From contig NZ_NSLB01000008.1 in assembly GCF_002304225.1 (NCBI RefSeq), positions 1 to 64,000 on the forward strand: a DNA stretch of 64,000 nt. Direction: 5' to 3'. This stretch comes from Pseudomonas sp. HAR-UPW-AIA-41 (lineage in GTDB: Bacteria > Pseudomonadota > Gammaproteobacteria > Pseudomonadales > Pseudomonadaceae). Below are positions 35,188 to 44,240 of this stretch, in pieces (position 1 is the first letter of the stretch; the number at the start of each line of letters is the position of its first letter). The notes beneath the pieces were generated by a model, which ran no database searches, had not been told where the DNA came from, and saw only the letters and a list, made by a program, of their open reading frames with translations. The position numbers and the translations under genes were made by a program.

Positions 35188-35198
35188 TCAGGCTCTCC

Positions 35199-36338
35199 TT
35201 AGAAAATGAAGTCGACGCCGACACTGATGATGTCGCCGTCGGGGGTGCCGTACGAGGTACCCAGCACTCCGTTGTTGAAGGCTTGCTGGGCATTGCCCTG
35301 GAATACGCCTACGGCATCTGGCCCTTGCGAGGTATCAACGCGTTTGTACTCACCCTTGAGCGTCACGGTCGGGCTGAAACTGTAGTTCAGGCCATAGGTC
35401 ATCGAGACCTGACGGCCTGCAGGCTCATCCAGCTGGCCATAGGTGACGTGGGCCAGGTAGTCGCCAAAGCGGCGGCCGCCCATAACGTAAAAAGCGTTGG
35501 TTTCAGCTTCCTCGTTGTTTTCAATTTGCAGTTTCACCGCTTCAGCTGCGCTGACCCAGGTGCCATTGTCGTACTGGTGGCCAATGGAGCTGAACTTGCC
35601 TTTTTGGCCGTCCAGTTCAACGAGGGCCACGTTACGCTGCCCAAGGACCGGAATAGTTACCACATCATCCACCGTGATCTTCAGATCAGCTTCTGCGTAG
35701 CCAACGCGGAAGGTACCGAAATTATCGGTGGACAGTGCCAGGCTGGTGGCAAAGACATCGCGGTAGTCGATGTCATGCATGTCATCCAGAGCATATTGCT
35801 CACGGCCAATGGCGTTGCCGCCAGACAGCTGGAAGCTCATAGCACCCAGTGCGGTGCTGCGGTTGTAGAGGATGTCTGCCCCGTCATGGCTGGTCAGCTG
35901 CACCAGGCTGTAGACCTCTTCCGGCAGGCGCAGCCAAGGGTACGAGAAACCGACGTTGAGGGTTTCCGAGTACATATAGACCGGCGTGCCAATACGGCCG
36001 CCGCGCAGGGTCAGGTTATCGTTGGCCTGCCAGGCCAGATAGATATTGCCCGGGCCGACCTTCCAGCTGTCCTGCTGCGGTTTGCTCGCCAGTTGGCCGG
36101 TGAGGCTCAGGGTATCGGTAATGCCGTACTGGCCCTGAACGGCAAACTTGCTGAGTTGGTCGCCGCGCCAGCCATCGTTGGTCTGGCCCTGAATGCCGTA
36201 ATCGAGGTCATCTTCACCGCCCAGGTGGGTGATGCCGACGGTGCCGAAGCCGTGGTAAACGAATTCGCCCTGCTCGACGGCATAGGCAGTGGAACTGGCC
36301 AGGGCAATGGCCAGGGGCAGCAGGTGGACTTTTCTCAT
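35199..36338 (-). CDS. Outer membrane porin-type protein
   Basis: A 379-residue protein with a signal peptide (ending AYAVEQ, about residue 21), many alternating beta-strand segments (for example FRVGYAEADLKITVDD, MTYGLNYSFSPTVTLKGEYKR), and a C-terminal aromatic ending SVGVDFIF, the last-residue Phe typical of outer-membrane barrels. It is smaller than OprD (about 440) and no specific substrate can be inferred. It lies between the chemoreceptor and the small binding protein in one operon, so it may admit the ligand that the other two sense. Gap to the chemoreceptor is 26 bases. Confidence 0.82.
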   Translation of the reverse strand: MRKVHLLPLAIALASSTAYAVEQGEFVYHGFGTVGITHLGGEDDLDYGIQGQTNDGWRGDQLSKFAVQGQYGITDTLSLTGQLASKPQQDSWKVGPGNIYLAWQANDNLTLRGGRIGTPVYMYSETLNVGFSYPWLRLPEEVYSLVQLTSHDGADILYNRSTALGAMSFQLSGGNAIGREQYALDDMHDIDYRDVFATSLALSTDNFGTFRVGYAEADLKITVDDVVTIPVLGQRNVALVELDGQKGKFSSIGHQYDNGTWVSAAEAVKLQIENNEEAETNAFYVMGGRRFGDYLAHVTYGQLDEPAGRQVSMTYGLNYSFSPTVTLKGEYKRVDTSQGPDAVGVFQGNAQQAFNNGVLGTSYGTPDGDIISVGVDFIF

Positions 36339-36364
36339 CAGGAGTAGCTCCTTGTTTCTGGTTA

Positions 36365-37987
36365 TTAAACGCGGAACTGGGCAGTTGCCGCGCGTAGCTG
36401 GTCGCCGGTACTGACCAGTTGTTCACCCAGGCGAGCTGTCGCTTCAGCGCCGCTGGCGGTGGCCTGGGCGTCGTGTTGCAGCACCTGGGTGTCTTCCTGG
36501 ATGGAACTGGAAAGACCTATCTGTTCGTGGGTGTATTGGGCAATACCGGCGTTGAGTTCGTCAATTTGACGCACGGCCTGGGCGATGGCTGCCAGAACCT
36601 GTGTGGCCTCAACAGAGCGCTGGATGCTGGCCTGAGCCTTCTCACCGTTGGCGGTCATGACGTTCAGCACACCATTGGCGCTGTTCTGCAGGCGTTGAAT
36701 GATTTGCTGGATCTCGGCGGTGGAGGCTGCGGTCTTCTGCGCCAGGTTGCGCACTTCATCAGCAACCACGGCAAACCCTCGGCCCTGTTCGCCGGCGCGG
36801 GCGGCTTCAATAGCAGCGTTGAGAGCCAGCAGGTTGGTCTGCTCGGCGATTGAACGGATCACAGTGAGTACCGAGCCGACCTGTTGAGTTTCTTCTTCCA
36901 GTTGTTCCATCGCCTGTACGGCGCCCATCACGCTGCTGCCCAGATCGCTGATGCTGGAGGACAGGCTGTCGATGTTCTGCCTGGCAGTTTCTGCCTGACG
37001 AGAGGCAGCGCCGGCTTCCTGCGAGGCTTGCTGGGAGCGCTGTGCCACTTCTTGGATGCTGCCGGTCATGGTCTGGATGTCGCGGCTGATGGAGTCGGTA
37101 TGGCCTTGCTGCGAGCGCGCATTGTCTTCGGCGCCCTGAGTCAGGCGATACAGCTCCTGAGACATCTGCCCCAGCGGGCTGGCCGAGTCGATGATCTGGC
37201 GGATGGTGCTCTGCAGCTTGTCGAGAAAGCCGTTGAACAGCTCGATCATCGCGCCGATTTCGTCATTGGCGTCGACGTTGACACGTTGGGTCAGATCACC
37301 ATCGCCGCGGGCGATACCTTTCAGTGAACGGATTACGCCGTACACGTTGCCCATGATGCCGCGGATGATGACGGTTGCACCAATGCTGACCAGCGCTACC
37401 AGCACCAGAGTCAGGCCAATCCCCACGCTGATGGTAGCGCGGTTGTCGGTGCGGATTTCTTCAAGCTGCTGCTGGAATTCCTCGTAAGCGTTAGTGCGGA
37501 ACTCGCTGGCCAGCTTTTGCGCCTGTTGCAGATCGCTGCTCATGCGGTCGAGGTTAGGCCGCAGGTCATCAAAGGTAGCGCTGCCCTTGATCAGTCGTTC
37601 AGAGGAGTTCAAGGCATTACCGCTGTACTTTTCTACGGCGCTCTGCCATTGGCTGACCTGCGCATTCAGCTCTGGGTCATCCTGAGTCAAGCTGAGCATG
37701 GCCTGCTGCAGTGTGCTGATCTCCCCCAGGACAGAGCGTGCTTTATCCAGTTCGGCTACTTCACTGGCGGCGACGGCACCGTTGAGCAGGCCGGGCAGCA
37801 GAGAAAACTGAAAGATTGCTGCGTCGGCTTTCTCCAGAGTTGGATAGCTTCGACTTTCCAGCAACACCAGGCGCTCATCATTCGTCGAGAGTTGCTTGTA
37901 GGTGAAACCAACAAACAGCAGCAGGCCAATGATGGCAACAGCTGGCAGCAAGGCCAGTTTGAAGGTCAACGACATGTTCTTGAGCAT
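36365..37987 (-). CDS. Methyl-accepting chemotaxis protein
   Basis: A 540-residue chemoreceptor. A first membrane helix at ~11-30, a periplasmic ligand domain of about 160 residues (31-190, helical, 4-helix-bundle-like), a second helix near 190-212, a HAMP domain, and a long cytoplasmic signalling hairpin whose tip is [24 protein letters not shown] and DEVRNLAQK. No C-terminal CheR-binding pentapeptide is seen. The ligand is unknown. It heads an operon with a porin and a binding protein and is preceded by a FliA-type promoter, consistent with expression with the flagellar/chemotaxis regulon. Confidence 0.92.
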   Translation of the reverse strand: MLKNMSLTFKLALLPAVAIIGLLLFVGFTYKQLSTNDERLVLLESRSYPTLEKADAAIFQFSLLPGLLNGAVAASEVAELDKARSVLGEISTLQQAMLSLTQDDPELNAQVSQWQSAVEKYSGNALNSSERLIKGSATFDDLRPNLDRMSSDLQQAQKLASEFRTNAYEEFQQQLEEIRTDNRATISVGIGLTLVLVALVSIGATVIIRGIMGNVYGVIRSLKGIARGDGDLTQRVNVDANDEIGAMIELFNGFLDKLQSTIRQIIDSASPLGQMSQELYRLTQGAEDNARSQQGHTDSISRDIQTMTGSIQEVAQRSQQASQEAGAASRQAETARQNIDSLSSSISDLGSSVMGAVQAMEQLEEETQQVGSVLTVIRSIAEQTNLLALNAAIEAARAGEQGRGFAVVADEVRNLAQKTAASTAEIQQIIQRLQNSANGVLNVMTANGEKAQASIQRSVEATQVLAAIAQAVRQIDELNAGIAQYTHEQIGLSSSIQEDTQVLQHDAQATASGAEATARLGEQLVSTGDQLRAATAQFRV

Positions 37988-38091
37988 CTGGGGCTCCCCT
38001 CAGGAGTACTGCTGTGGCGTCGATATAAATCGCGCTCACCTATTATTCAGGCGTCTATCCCGGACTTTTCCGCCGAGCCTTGGCTAGGCGG

Positions 38092-38118
38092 TTATCGGCA
38101 TATTGTCTCTTTGCTATA
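38092..38118 (-). promoter_or_regulatory. FliA (sigma-28) type promoter of the chemoreceptor
   Basis: On the minus strand a perfect GCCGATAA -10 element (38099-38092) follows a weak TATA -35 part (38118-38115) after 15 bases. This is the flagellar sigma-28 layout, about 105 bases before the chemoreceptor start, and fits known control of chemoreceptors by FliA. Confidence 0.7.
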
Positions 38119-38231
38119 GACCGATTTGGCGTGAATTGCACTTTTTTGAACGCAATTGCCCTCTGACGGTGCGCTGCTGACAGCAGCGACTAAGCTTGCC
38201 GCTACTGGAGTTGCCGACGATGGAGTGCGGC

Positions 38232-39917
38232 ATGCGTGCAAGTGCTTGTCTTTTGCTGCTCATGTTTCAGCTGCCCGTGCTGTTCGCGGCCGAGCCGCTG
38301 GAGCAGGCCATGGACGAGTTGCAGCCCAGTTCTCTCTCGGTTGAGCGGCAGCGCGATGAGTTGCTGTGGTTTATCGAGGCCGCCCGACCCTTTCGGGGTA
38401 TGACTGTGCGAGTGGTTTCGGAAAACATTCACACTCACTGGTACGAGGCAAACGTGCTGGCGCCGTTGTTCAGCCAGCTGACTGGCATCCGCGTGGTACA
38501 CGAGATCACCGGCGAAGACGACGTGGTCAACAAGCTGCATACGCAGAGTGAGCTGGCATTACCCCTGTATGACGGCTATATCAGCGACAGCGATTTGATC
38601 GGCCAGCACTTTCGTGAAGGCAAGGTGCTCGCGTTGAGCGATTTCATGGCCGGGGAGGGCCGTTCAGTAACTCTGCCGACGCTCGACCTGAAGGATTTCC
38701 TTGGCCTTAACTTCACGACGGCCCCGGACGGCAAGCTGTACCAGCTCCCCGATCAGCAGTTCGCCAACCTGTATTGGTACCGGCATGACTGGTTTGCCCG
38801 CCCAGAGCTCAAAGAAGCATTTCGCCAGCACTACGGCTATGAGCTGGCGGTGCCGCAGAATTGGTCGGCCTACGAGGATATCGCGGAGTTTTTCAGTGAG
38901 CGGGTGCGTGAGATAGATGGGCAGCGAGTCTATGGCCACATGGACTATGGTGCCCATGACCCTTCGTTGGGCTGGCGATTGTCAGATGCATGGTTGGGTA
39001 TGGCGGGTGTGGCTGACACTGGCTTGCCCAACGGTCTCCCAGTGGACGACTGGGGCATTCGGGTAGAGAACTGTCGTCCCGCCGGAGCCAGCTCTCGCCG
39101 TGGTGGTGCACTGGATAGTCCGGCAGCGGTGTATGCCCTGCAGACATACATTGATTGGCTGAAACGTTATGCGCCACCCGAGGCGCAGCAGATGACCTTC
39201 AACCAAGCTGGTAATGTGGCGGCGCAAGGCTACGTGGCGCAGCAGGTCTTCTGGTATACCGCCTTCACCGCCGACTACACCCGCCCTGGCAGCCCGATGC
39301 TGGACGAGCGCGGCTTGCCGCGTTGGCGAGTGGCCCCTTCGCCGCGAGGGGCTTACTGGCAGGATGGTATGAAGTCCGGTTATCAGGATGTGGGAGCCTG
39401 GACCTTTCTCAGGGGTACGCCGTTGCCGAGGCTCAAGGCTGCCTGGTTGTACGCTCAGTTCACCGTCTCAAAGAGCGTATCGCTCCGCAAGACGCTAGTT
39501 GGCCTGACGCCTATTCGGCAGTCAGACCTTGATACTCCCGCCATGCTGGAGGCGGCGCCCCGTTTAGGTGGACTGGTGGAGTTTTATCGTAGTCGTGCGG
39601 CCCGGCGTTGGACGCCGACGGGCGCCAATGTTCCGGATTACGCTGGTATGGCCAGCTTGTGGTGGCGCCACGCCTATCCGGCATTGGCTGGTCAAGTCAG
39701 TGCTCGTCAGGCGTTACAGCAGCTGGCGGAGGCTTTTGATCAGCATCTGGCGATGTTGGGGAGTCGTCAGCAGCATGCCTGCGCGCCACGGCTTAATGCT
39801 GAAGCCGGCGAGCAGCGCTGGCTGAATGCTCCTGGCGCGCCTTATCCAGCCTTGCCCGATGAGAAACCGCCTGGTCGTACGTTGCCGTATGAGGAGGCGC
39901 TACATGCCTGGGATTAG
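38232..39917 (+). CDS. Extracellular solute-binding protein, GlpV-like
   Basis: A 561-residue periplasmic protein with a signal peptide (ASACLLLLMFQLPVLFAAEP). The sequence resembles, from memory, the glycerol-binding protein GlpV of rhizobia: LLWFIEAARPFRGMTVRV, YDGYISDSDLIG, GPDGKLYQLPDQQFANLYWY-like text, VYGHMDYG, WRLSDAWLGMAG, and VAQQVFWYTAFTADY. GlpV is about this length. The rest of the GlpSTPQV transporter is absent, so this is an orphan. The ATG at 38232 with GGAG upstream is preferred over earlier in-frame Mets. It diverges from the chemoreceptor and overlaps the next gene by 14 bases. Glycerol as ligand is an inference. Confidence 0.8.
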   Translation: MRASACLLLLMFQLPVLFAAEPLEQAMDELQPSSLSVERQRDELLWFIEAARPFRGMTVRVVSENIHTHWYEANVLAPLFSQLTGIRVVHEITGEDDVVNKLHTQSELALPLYDGYISDSDLIGQHFREGKVLALSDFMAGEGRSVTLPTLDLKDFLGLNFTTAPDGKLYQLPDQQFANLYWYRHDWFARPELKEAFRQHYGYELAVPQNWSAYEDIAEFFSERVREIDGQRVYGHMDYGAHDPSLGWRLSDAWLGMAGVADTGLPNGLPVDDWGIRVENCRPAGASSRRGGALDSPAAVYALQTYIDWLKRYAPPEAQQMTFNQAGNVAAQGYVAQQVFWYTAFTADYTRPGSPMLDERGLPRWRVAPSPRGAYWQDGMKSGYQDVGAWTFLRGTPLPRLKAAWLYAQFTVSKSVSLRKTLVGLTPIRQSDLDTPAMLEAAPRLGGLVEFYRSRAARRWTPTGANVPDYAGMASLWWRHAYPALAGQVSARQALQQLAEAFDQHLAMLGSRQQHACAPRLNAEAGEQRWLNAPGAPYPALPDEKPPGRTLPYEEALHAWD

Positions 39918-40623
39918 AGCTCTGTTGGCACTGTTGCTCGGTCTATGCGGTATTGCAGCGCAGGCCGAGGTGCGTCTTCTGGCCTGGGAGCGGCCACCCT
40001 TAAGTAGTGCCAGCGAAGCGGGTGCTACAGGGCTGGTGGTGGATCTGGCTGGGCAGATGTTCCGTCGTGCCAGCGTGGATTATCGGATTGTGTTTGTGCC
40101 CCTGCAGCGTGCGTTGATGGCTGCGCAACGGGATGTCGACAGTTGCGTGTTGTTGGTCGAGCGTCGGCAGGAGCGTGAATCCAGCTTTGCCTGGGTTGGC
40201 CCATTGTTGATCTCGCGCCTGGGGCTGTATGCCTTGCCGAGCAATGCTCTGCAGCTAGACAGCCTCGAGCAGGCGCGGGGCTTGCGCATCCTCAGCCATC
40301 AAGGCTCTGGCGGTGGTGAGTACCTGAAAGCACAAGGATTCCGTGTCGAGTTTTCCAATAAGGAAACGCTGAGCTACGCCATGTTGCAGGGGGGGCGAGC
40401 GCCATTGTGGGCGGCCAGCCCTTTGGTAGTGAATTCATTGGTGCGTAAAGGCGAGACTGCGCCACGCGAGGTTCTGCCCTTTCTGACCTTGATGGAGGAC
40501 ATGGCTTGTCATCCGCAGATGGATGCAGCGGTTTTATCCAGCCTACGGCAGGCGCTGATTGCCCTGTATGCGGAGGGCGAGGTGGCTCGTCTGTATGAGC
40601 GCTACGGGGTGAGCCTGGAGTAG
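39904..40623 (+). CDS. Periplasmic binding protein, family 3-like
   Basis: A 239-residue exported protein with a signal peptide ending near AAQAEV. RLLAWERPPLSSASEAG matches the start of family 3 solute-binding proteins, GLVVDLAGQMFRRA the second helix, and ALIALYAEGEVARLYERYG the C-terminal helix. It is smaller than usual for a full amino-acid binding protein (about 250-280 mature). It overlaps the GlpV-like gene by 14 bases and has GAGGAGG upstream, so the two are translated together. Ligand unknown. A bidirectional terminator follows. Confidence 0.75.
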   Translation: MPGIRALLALLLGLCGIAAQAEVRLLAWERPPLSSASEAGATGLVVDLAGQMFRRASVDYRIVFVPLQRALMAAQRDVDSCVLLVERRQERESSFAWVGPLLISRLGLYALPSNALQLDSLEQARGLRILSHQGSGGGEYLKAQGFRVEFSNKETLSYAMLQGGRAPLWAASPLVVNSLVRKGETAPREVLPFLTLMEDMACHPQMDAAVLSSLRQALIALYAEGEVARLYERYGVSLE

Positions 40624-40637
40624 GGCACGGTAGGCAT

Positions 40638-40666
40638 AAAAAAACCGCCCCGGAGGGCGGTTTTTT
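40638..40666. terminator. Bidirectional intrinsic terminator
   Basis: AAAAAAACCGCCC-cgga-GGGCGGTTTTTT, between the convergent binding-protein and malate synthase genes. The A-run and T-run make it a good terminator in both directions. Confidence 0.9.
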
Positions 40667-40678
40667 CACAGCGGCGAA

Positions 40679-42856
40679 TTACTGGGCGTTTTTGACCTTG
40701 AATTCGCGGCGGCGGCGGTGCAGAACCGGCTCGGTGTAGCCGTTCGGCTGCTTGGTGCCTTCGACCACCAGCTCCAGGGCAGCCTGGAAGGCGATGTTGT
40801 CGTCGAAGTTCGGCGCCAGCGGACGGTACAGCGGGTCGTTGGCGTTCTGACGGTCAACCACCGGCGCCATGCGCTTGAGGCTCTCGACGATCTGCGCTTC
40901 GGTAACGATGCCATGACGCAGCCAGTTGGCCAGCAGCTGGCTGGAGATGCGCAGGGTAGCGCGGTCTTCCATCAGGCCGACGTCGTTGATGTCCGGCACC
41001 TTGGAGCAACCCACGCCCTGGTCGATCCAGCGCACCACGTAACCGAGGATGCCCTGAGAGTTGTTGTCCAGTTCGTTCTGGATTTCCTCAGCGGACCAGT
41101 TGGTGTCCTTGGCCAGCGGGATGGTCAGGATATCGTCCACGGAGGCGCGCTCGCGCTTGGCCAGCTCGGCCTGGCGGGCGAACACGTCGACCTTGTGGTA
41201 GTGCAGGGCGTGCAGGGTGGCGGCGGTCGGCGACGGTACCCAGGCGGTGTTGGCACCGGCCATCGGGTGCATGATCTTCTGCTCAACCATGCCGGCCATC
41301 AGGTCGGGCATGGCCCACATGCCCTTACCGATCTGGGCACGACCCTGCAGGCCGGTGGCCAGGCCGATGTCGACGTTCCAGTTCTCGTAGGCGCTGATCC
41401 ACTTCTCGGCCTTCATGGCGGCCTTGCGCACCATGGCGCCGGCTTCCATGGAAGTGTGGATTTCGTCACCGGTGCGGTCGAGGAAGCCGGTGTTGATGAA
41501 CACTACGCGCTCGCTCGCGGCCTTGATGCAGGCTTTCAGGTTGACGGTGGTGCGGCGCTCTTCGTCCATGATGCCGACCTTGAGGGTGTTGCGGGCCATG
41601 CCCAGTACATCCTCGATACGGCCGAACAGCTCGGTGGTGAAGGCGACTTCTTCCGGGCCGTGCATCTTCGGCTTCACGATGTACACGGAGCCGGTGCGGG
41701 TGTTCTTGCGGGTGGTGTTGCCCTTCAGGTTGTGCAGGGCGATCAGGCTGGTCACCAGACCATCCATGATGCCTTCCGGCACTTCGAAGCCGTCTTTGTC
41801 GACGATCGCATCGATGGTCATCAGGTGGCCAACGTTACGCACGAACAGCAGGCTGCGACCATGCAGGGTCAGGGTGGAGCCGTCGATCTTGGTGTAGGTG
41901 CGGTCCGGGTTCATGGTGCGGGTGAAGGTGGTGCCGCCCTTGGCCACTTCTTCGGCCAGGTCGCCCTTCATCAGGCCGAGCCAGTTCTTGTAGACCACAA
42001 CCTTGTCTTCGGCATCGACAGCGGCAACGGAGTCTTCGCAGTCCATGATGGTGGTCAGGGCGGCTTCCATCAGCACGTCCTTCACTCCGGCGGCATCGGT
42101 CTGGCCGACCGGGGTACTGGCGTCGATCTGGATTTCGAAGTGCAGGCCGTTGTGCTTGAGCAGCACGGCGGTCGGCGCCGCGGCATCGCCCTGGAAACCG
42201 ATCAGCTGGGCGTCGTCGCGCAGGCCGGTGTTGCTGCCGCCTTTCAGGCTGACGACCAGCTTGCCGTCAACGATCTTGTAGGCGGTGGAGTCGACGTGGG
42301 AACCGGCAGCCAGCGGCGCGGCTTCGTCGAGGAAGGCGCGGGCGAAGGCGATGACCTTGTCGCCGCGGACCTTGTTGTAACCCTTGCCTTTCTCGGCGCC
42401 ATTTTCTTCGCTGATTACGTCGGTGCCGTAGAGGGCATCGTACAGCGAGCCCCAGCGGGCGTTGGAGGCGTTCAGGGCGAAACGGGCGTTCATTACCGGC
42501 ACTACCAGCTGCGGGCCGGCCATGCGGGCGATTTCTTCGTCGACGTTCTGGGTGGTGGCCTGGAAGTCAGCCGGCTCAGGCAGCAGGTAACCGATTTCCT
42601 GCAGGAAGGCCTTGTAGGCCACTGCGTCGTGGGCCTGGCCTTTGCGGGCCTGGTGCCAGGCATCGATCTTGGCCTGGATCTCGTCGCGCTTGGCCAGCAG
42701 AGCGCGGTTCTTCGGCGCCAGGTCATGGATGACCGCATCGGCACCGGCCCAGAACTGCTCGGCGCTGATGCCGGTTCCGGGAATGGCTTCGTTGTTGACG
42801 AAGTCCAACAGGACTTTGGCGACCTGCAGGCCACCGACTTGTACGCGCTCAGTCAT
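40679..42856 (-). CDS. glcB: Malate synthase G
   Basis: A 725-residue monomeric enzyme that condenses glyoxylate with acetyl-CoA to malate, serving growth on glycolate, acetate and C2 units. Long G-type sequence features include [39 protein letters not shown], and [20 protein letters not shown]. Length matches E. coli GlcB (723). The start at 42856 gives [17 protein letters not shown], the conserved N-terminus; Mets further upstream lie in low-complexity sequence. No other glyoxylate gene is nearby. In PAO1, as remembered, a GNAT gene also adjoins glcB, as here. Confidence 0.95.
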   Translation of the reverse strand: MTERVQVGGLQVAKVLLDFVNNEAIPGTGISAEQFWAGADAVIHDLAPKNRALLAKRDEIQAKIDAWHQARKGQAHDAVAYKAFLQEIGYLLPEPADFQATTQNVDEEIARMAGPQLVVPVMNARFALNASNARWGSLYDALYGTDVISEENGAEKGKGYNKVRGDKVIAFARAFLDEAAPLAAGSHVDSTAYKIVDGKLVVSLKGGSNTGLRDDAQLIGFQGDAAAPTAVLLKHNGLHFEIQIDASTPVGQTDAAGVKDVLMEAALTTIMDCEDSVAAVDAEDKVVVYKNWLGLMKGDLAEEVAKGGTTFTRTMNPDRTYTKIDGSTLTLHGRSLLFVRNVGHLMTIDAIVDKDGFEVPEGIMDGLVTSLIALHNLKGNTTRKNTRTGSVYIVKPKMHGPEEVAFTTELFGRIEDVLGMARNTLKVGIMDEERRTTVNLKACIKAASERVVFINTGFLDRTGDEIHTSMEAGAMVRKAAMKAEKWISAYENWNVDIGLATGLQGRAQIGKGMWAMPDLMAGMVEQKIMHPMAGANTAWVPSPTAATLHALHYHKVDVFARQAELAKRERASVDDILTIPLAKDTNWSAEEIQNELDNNSQGILGYVVRWIDQGVGCSKVPDINDVGLMEDRATLRISSQLLANWLRHGIVTEAQIVESLKRMAPVVDRQNANDPLYRPLAPNFDDNIAFQAALELVVEGTKQPNGYTEPVLHRRRREFKVKNAQ

Positions 42857-43050
42857 TGCTTGCCTCAACTCTGTTACGGAACGGCTCTGGGCTTTGGACG
42901 GTTCGCAATACCCGGCGCCAGGGCCTTGTAGTGCGAGGCGGGGAATACTACAGGATGCTGCGGGAAAAATCAGGGGGCGGGCGTCTGCAAATGACTGCAA
43001 GGCGATTCCCGGTCATGCCTATACTCGCTGAATAGCCACAGGAGGTAGTT

Positions 43051-43500
43051 ATGCCGGTACACCTTGCCAGTCTGAATGATCTGGATGAACTGACCCCGTT
43101 GTTTGCCGCCTATCTGGCGTTCTATGAGGTGCCGCGCAGCTTGCCCGAGGTGCGCGCCTTTCTGGCTCAGCGCCTCGATCAGAGCGACTCGGTGCTGCTG
43201 CTGGCGCGGGATGCTGCCGGCGAGGCGCAGGGTTTTATCCAGCTGTATCCCATCTTCAATTCGCTGGAGCTGCAGCCGTCCTACCTGCTCAATGACCTTT
43301 TCGTCAGCCCGCAGGCGCGCCGCCAGGGTATCGCCGAGGCACTGATGAATGCTGCTCGGGCGCATGCCGAGTCCACCGGCGCCTGTGGCTTGCAGCTGGA
43401 AACGGCGAAAACCAATCTGGTCGGGCAGGCACTGTACGAAAAGCTTGGCTACGTGCGTGACCAGGTGTTTTATACCTACTGGCTCAGCCTTAAGCCCTGA
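43051..43500 (+). CDS. GNAT family N-acetyltransferase
   Basis: A 149-residue acetyltransferase with the central acetyl-CoA motif LLNDLFVSPQARRQGIAEALMNAA (R/Q-x-x-G-I/A pattern) at residues ~82-105, and the C-terminal QALYEKLGYVRDQVFYTYWL typical of this group. Substrate unknown. An AGGAGG site precedes the ATG, and a TATACT sequence at 43020-43025 could be its -10. It is divergent from glcB and 14 bases before gcvR. Confidence 0.88.
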   Translation: MPVHLASLNDLDELTPLFAAYLAFYEVPRSLPEVRAFLAQRLDQSDSVLLLARDAAGEAQGFIQLYPIFNSLELQPSYLLNDLFVSPQARRQGIAEALMNAARAHAESTGACGLQLETAKTNLVGQALYEKLGYVRDQVFYTYWLSLKP

Positions 43501-43514
43501 ACAAGGAGTTGTCT

Positions 43515-44033
43515 GTGGATCATCTCGTCCTTACCGTCATTGCCCCGGATCAGCCGGGATTGGTGGAACGCATCGCCCAGGTTGTCGCCGGGCATGGTGG
43601 AAACTGGCTGGAGAGCCGCATGTCGCGCATGGCCGGGCAGTTTGCCGGCATACTGCGGGTGGCGGTGCCGGCCGAGGCGCATGACGAACTGGTGGAAAGC
43701 CTGCAGGAGCTCAAGGCCTTCGACATCCGCGTGCTGGTGGCGCACAGCGGCATCGAGCCATCGTGCAACTGGAAGCCGATTCACCTCGACCTGGTTGGCA
43801 ATGACCGCCCCGGCATCATGCGTGACATCAGTCGCCAGCTGGCCGATCTGGGCGTCAACGTCGAGCGCCTGACCACCGAAGTGCTGCCGGCTCCCATGAG
43901 CAGCGAGCCGCTGTTCCATGCCGAGGCCCTGCTGGCGCTGCCGCTGCCCCTGTCGCTGGATACCCTGCAGAGCAAACTGGAAAGCCTGGCCGATGACCTG
44001 ATGGTCGAGCTGGTGCTGCGCCCCGAGGACTGA
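43515..44033 (+). CDS. gcvR: GcvR-like ACT domain regulator
   Basis: A 172-residue protein with two ACT domains (LTVIAPDQPGLVERIAQVV and LDLVGNDRPGIMRDISRQL), the arrangement of GcvR, the repressor partner that controls the glycine cleavage system through GcvA. The GTG at 43515 is chosen because AAGGAG lies six bases upstream; an in-frame TTG at 43509 would directly abut the ribosome site. No gcv genes adjoin it. A general ACT-type amino-acid sensor is also possible. Confidence 0.8.
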   Translation: MDHLVLTVIAPDQPGLVERIAQVVAGHGGNWLESRMSRMAGQFAGILRVAVPAEAHDELVESLQELKAFDIRVLVAHSGIEPSCNWKPIHLDLVGNDRPGIMRDISRQLADLGVNVERLTTEVLPAPMSSEPLFHAEALLALPLPLSLDTLQSKLESLADDLMVELVLRPED

Positions 44034-44056
44034 TCCCCAGTTACCGGGGGCAAGGC

Positions 44057-44065
44057 TGTGGATAA
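44057..44065 (-). promoter_or_regulatory. Perfect DnaA box
   Basis: TGTGGATAA on the plus strand is the exact complement of the DnaA 9-mer TTATCCACA. A second copy lies 112 bases downstream in the same gap. Confidence 0.55.
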
Positions 44066-44087
44066 GCTGGGGAGCTCTCTCCCCAGC
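44066..44087 (+). terminator. Hairpin between gcvR and rarD
   Basis: GCTGGGGA-gctctc-TCCCCAGC is a perfect eight-base stem 32 bases after the gcvR stop. It abuts the first DnaA box. There is no T-tract; it may end or stabilise the gcvR transcript. Confidence 0.5.
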
Positions 44088-44168
44088 CCAGGCCTGTCGC
44101 CGGATCCCTGTCGCCGGTCAAAAAACGTGCAGATTCAATCGGTTGTGCACAGTCGCTGGGGATGGTGC

Positions 44169-44177
44169 TGTGGATAA
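44169..44177 (-). promoter_or_regulatory. Second perfect DnaA box
   Basis: TGTGGATAA again, in the same orientation as the box at 44057 and with the same flank (GC before, GC after). Confidence 0.55.
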
Positions 44178-44240
44178 GCGCGGGACAATAGCGCTCAGCC
44201 CGCTCCCCGCGTGGCCTGGCGCCTGTTGCGCAGAATCTGA

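Noticed and set aside
34792..40623. Genomic island borne by an insertion sequence or integrase
   Set aside because: Composition differs, but no transposase, integrase, tRNA gene or terminal repeats were found at the edges.
44034..44240. Replication origin (oriC) from two DnaA boxes
   Set aside because: Only two boxes, no AT-rich unwinding element, and no dnaA, rpmH or gyrB genes nearby.
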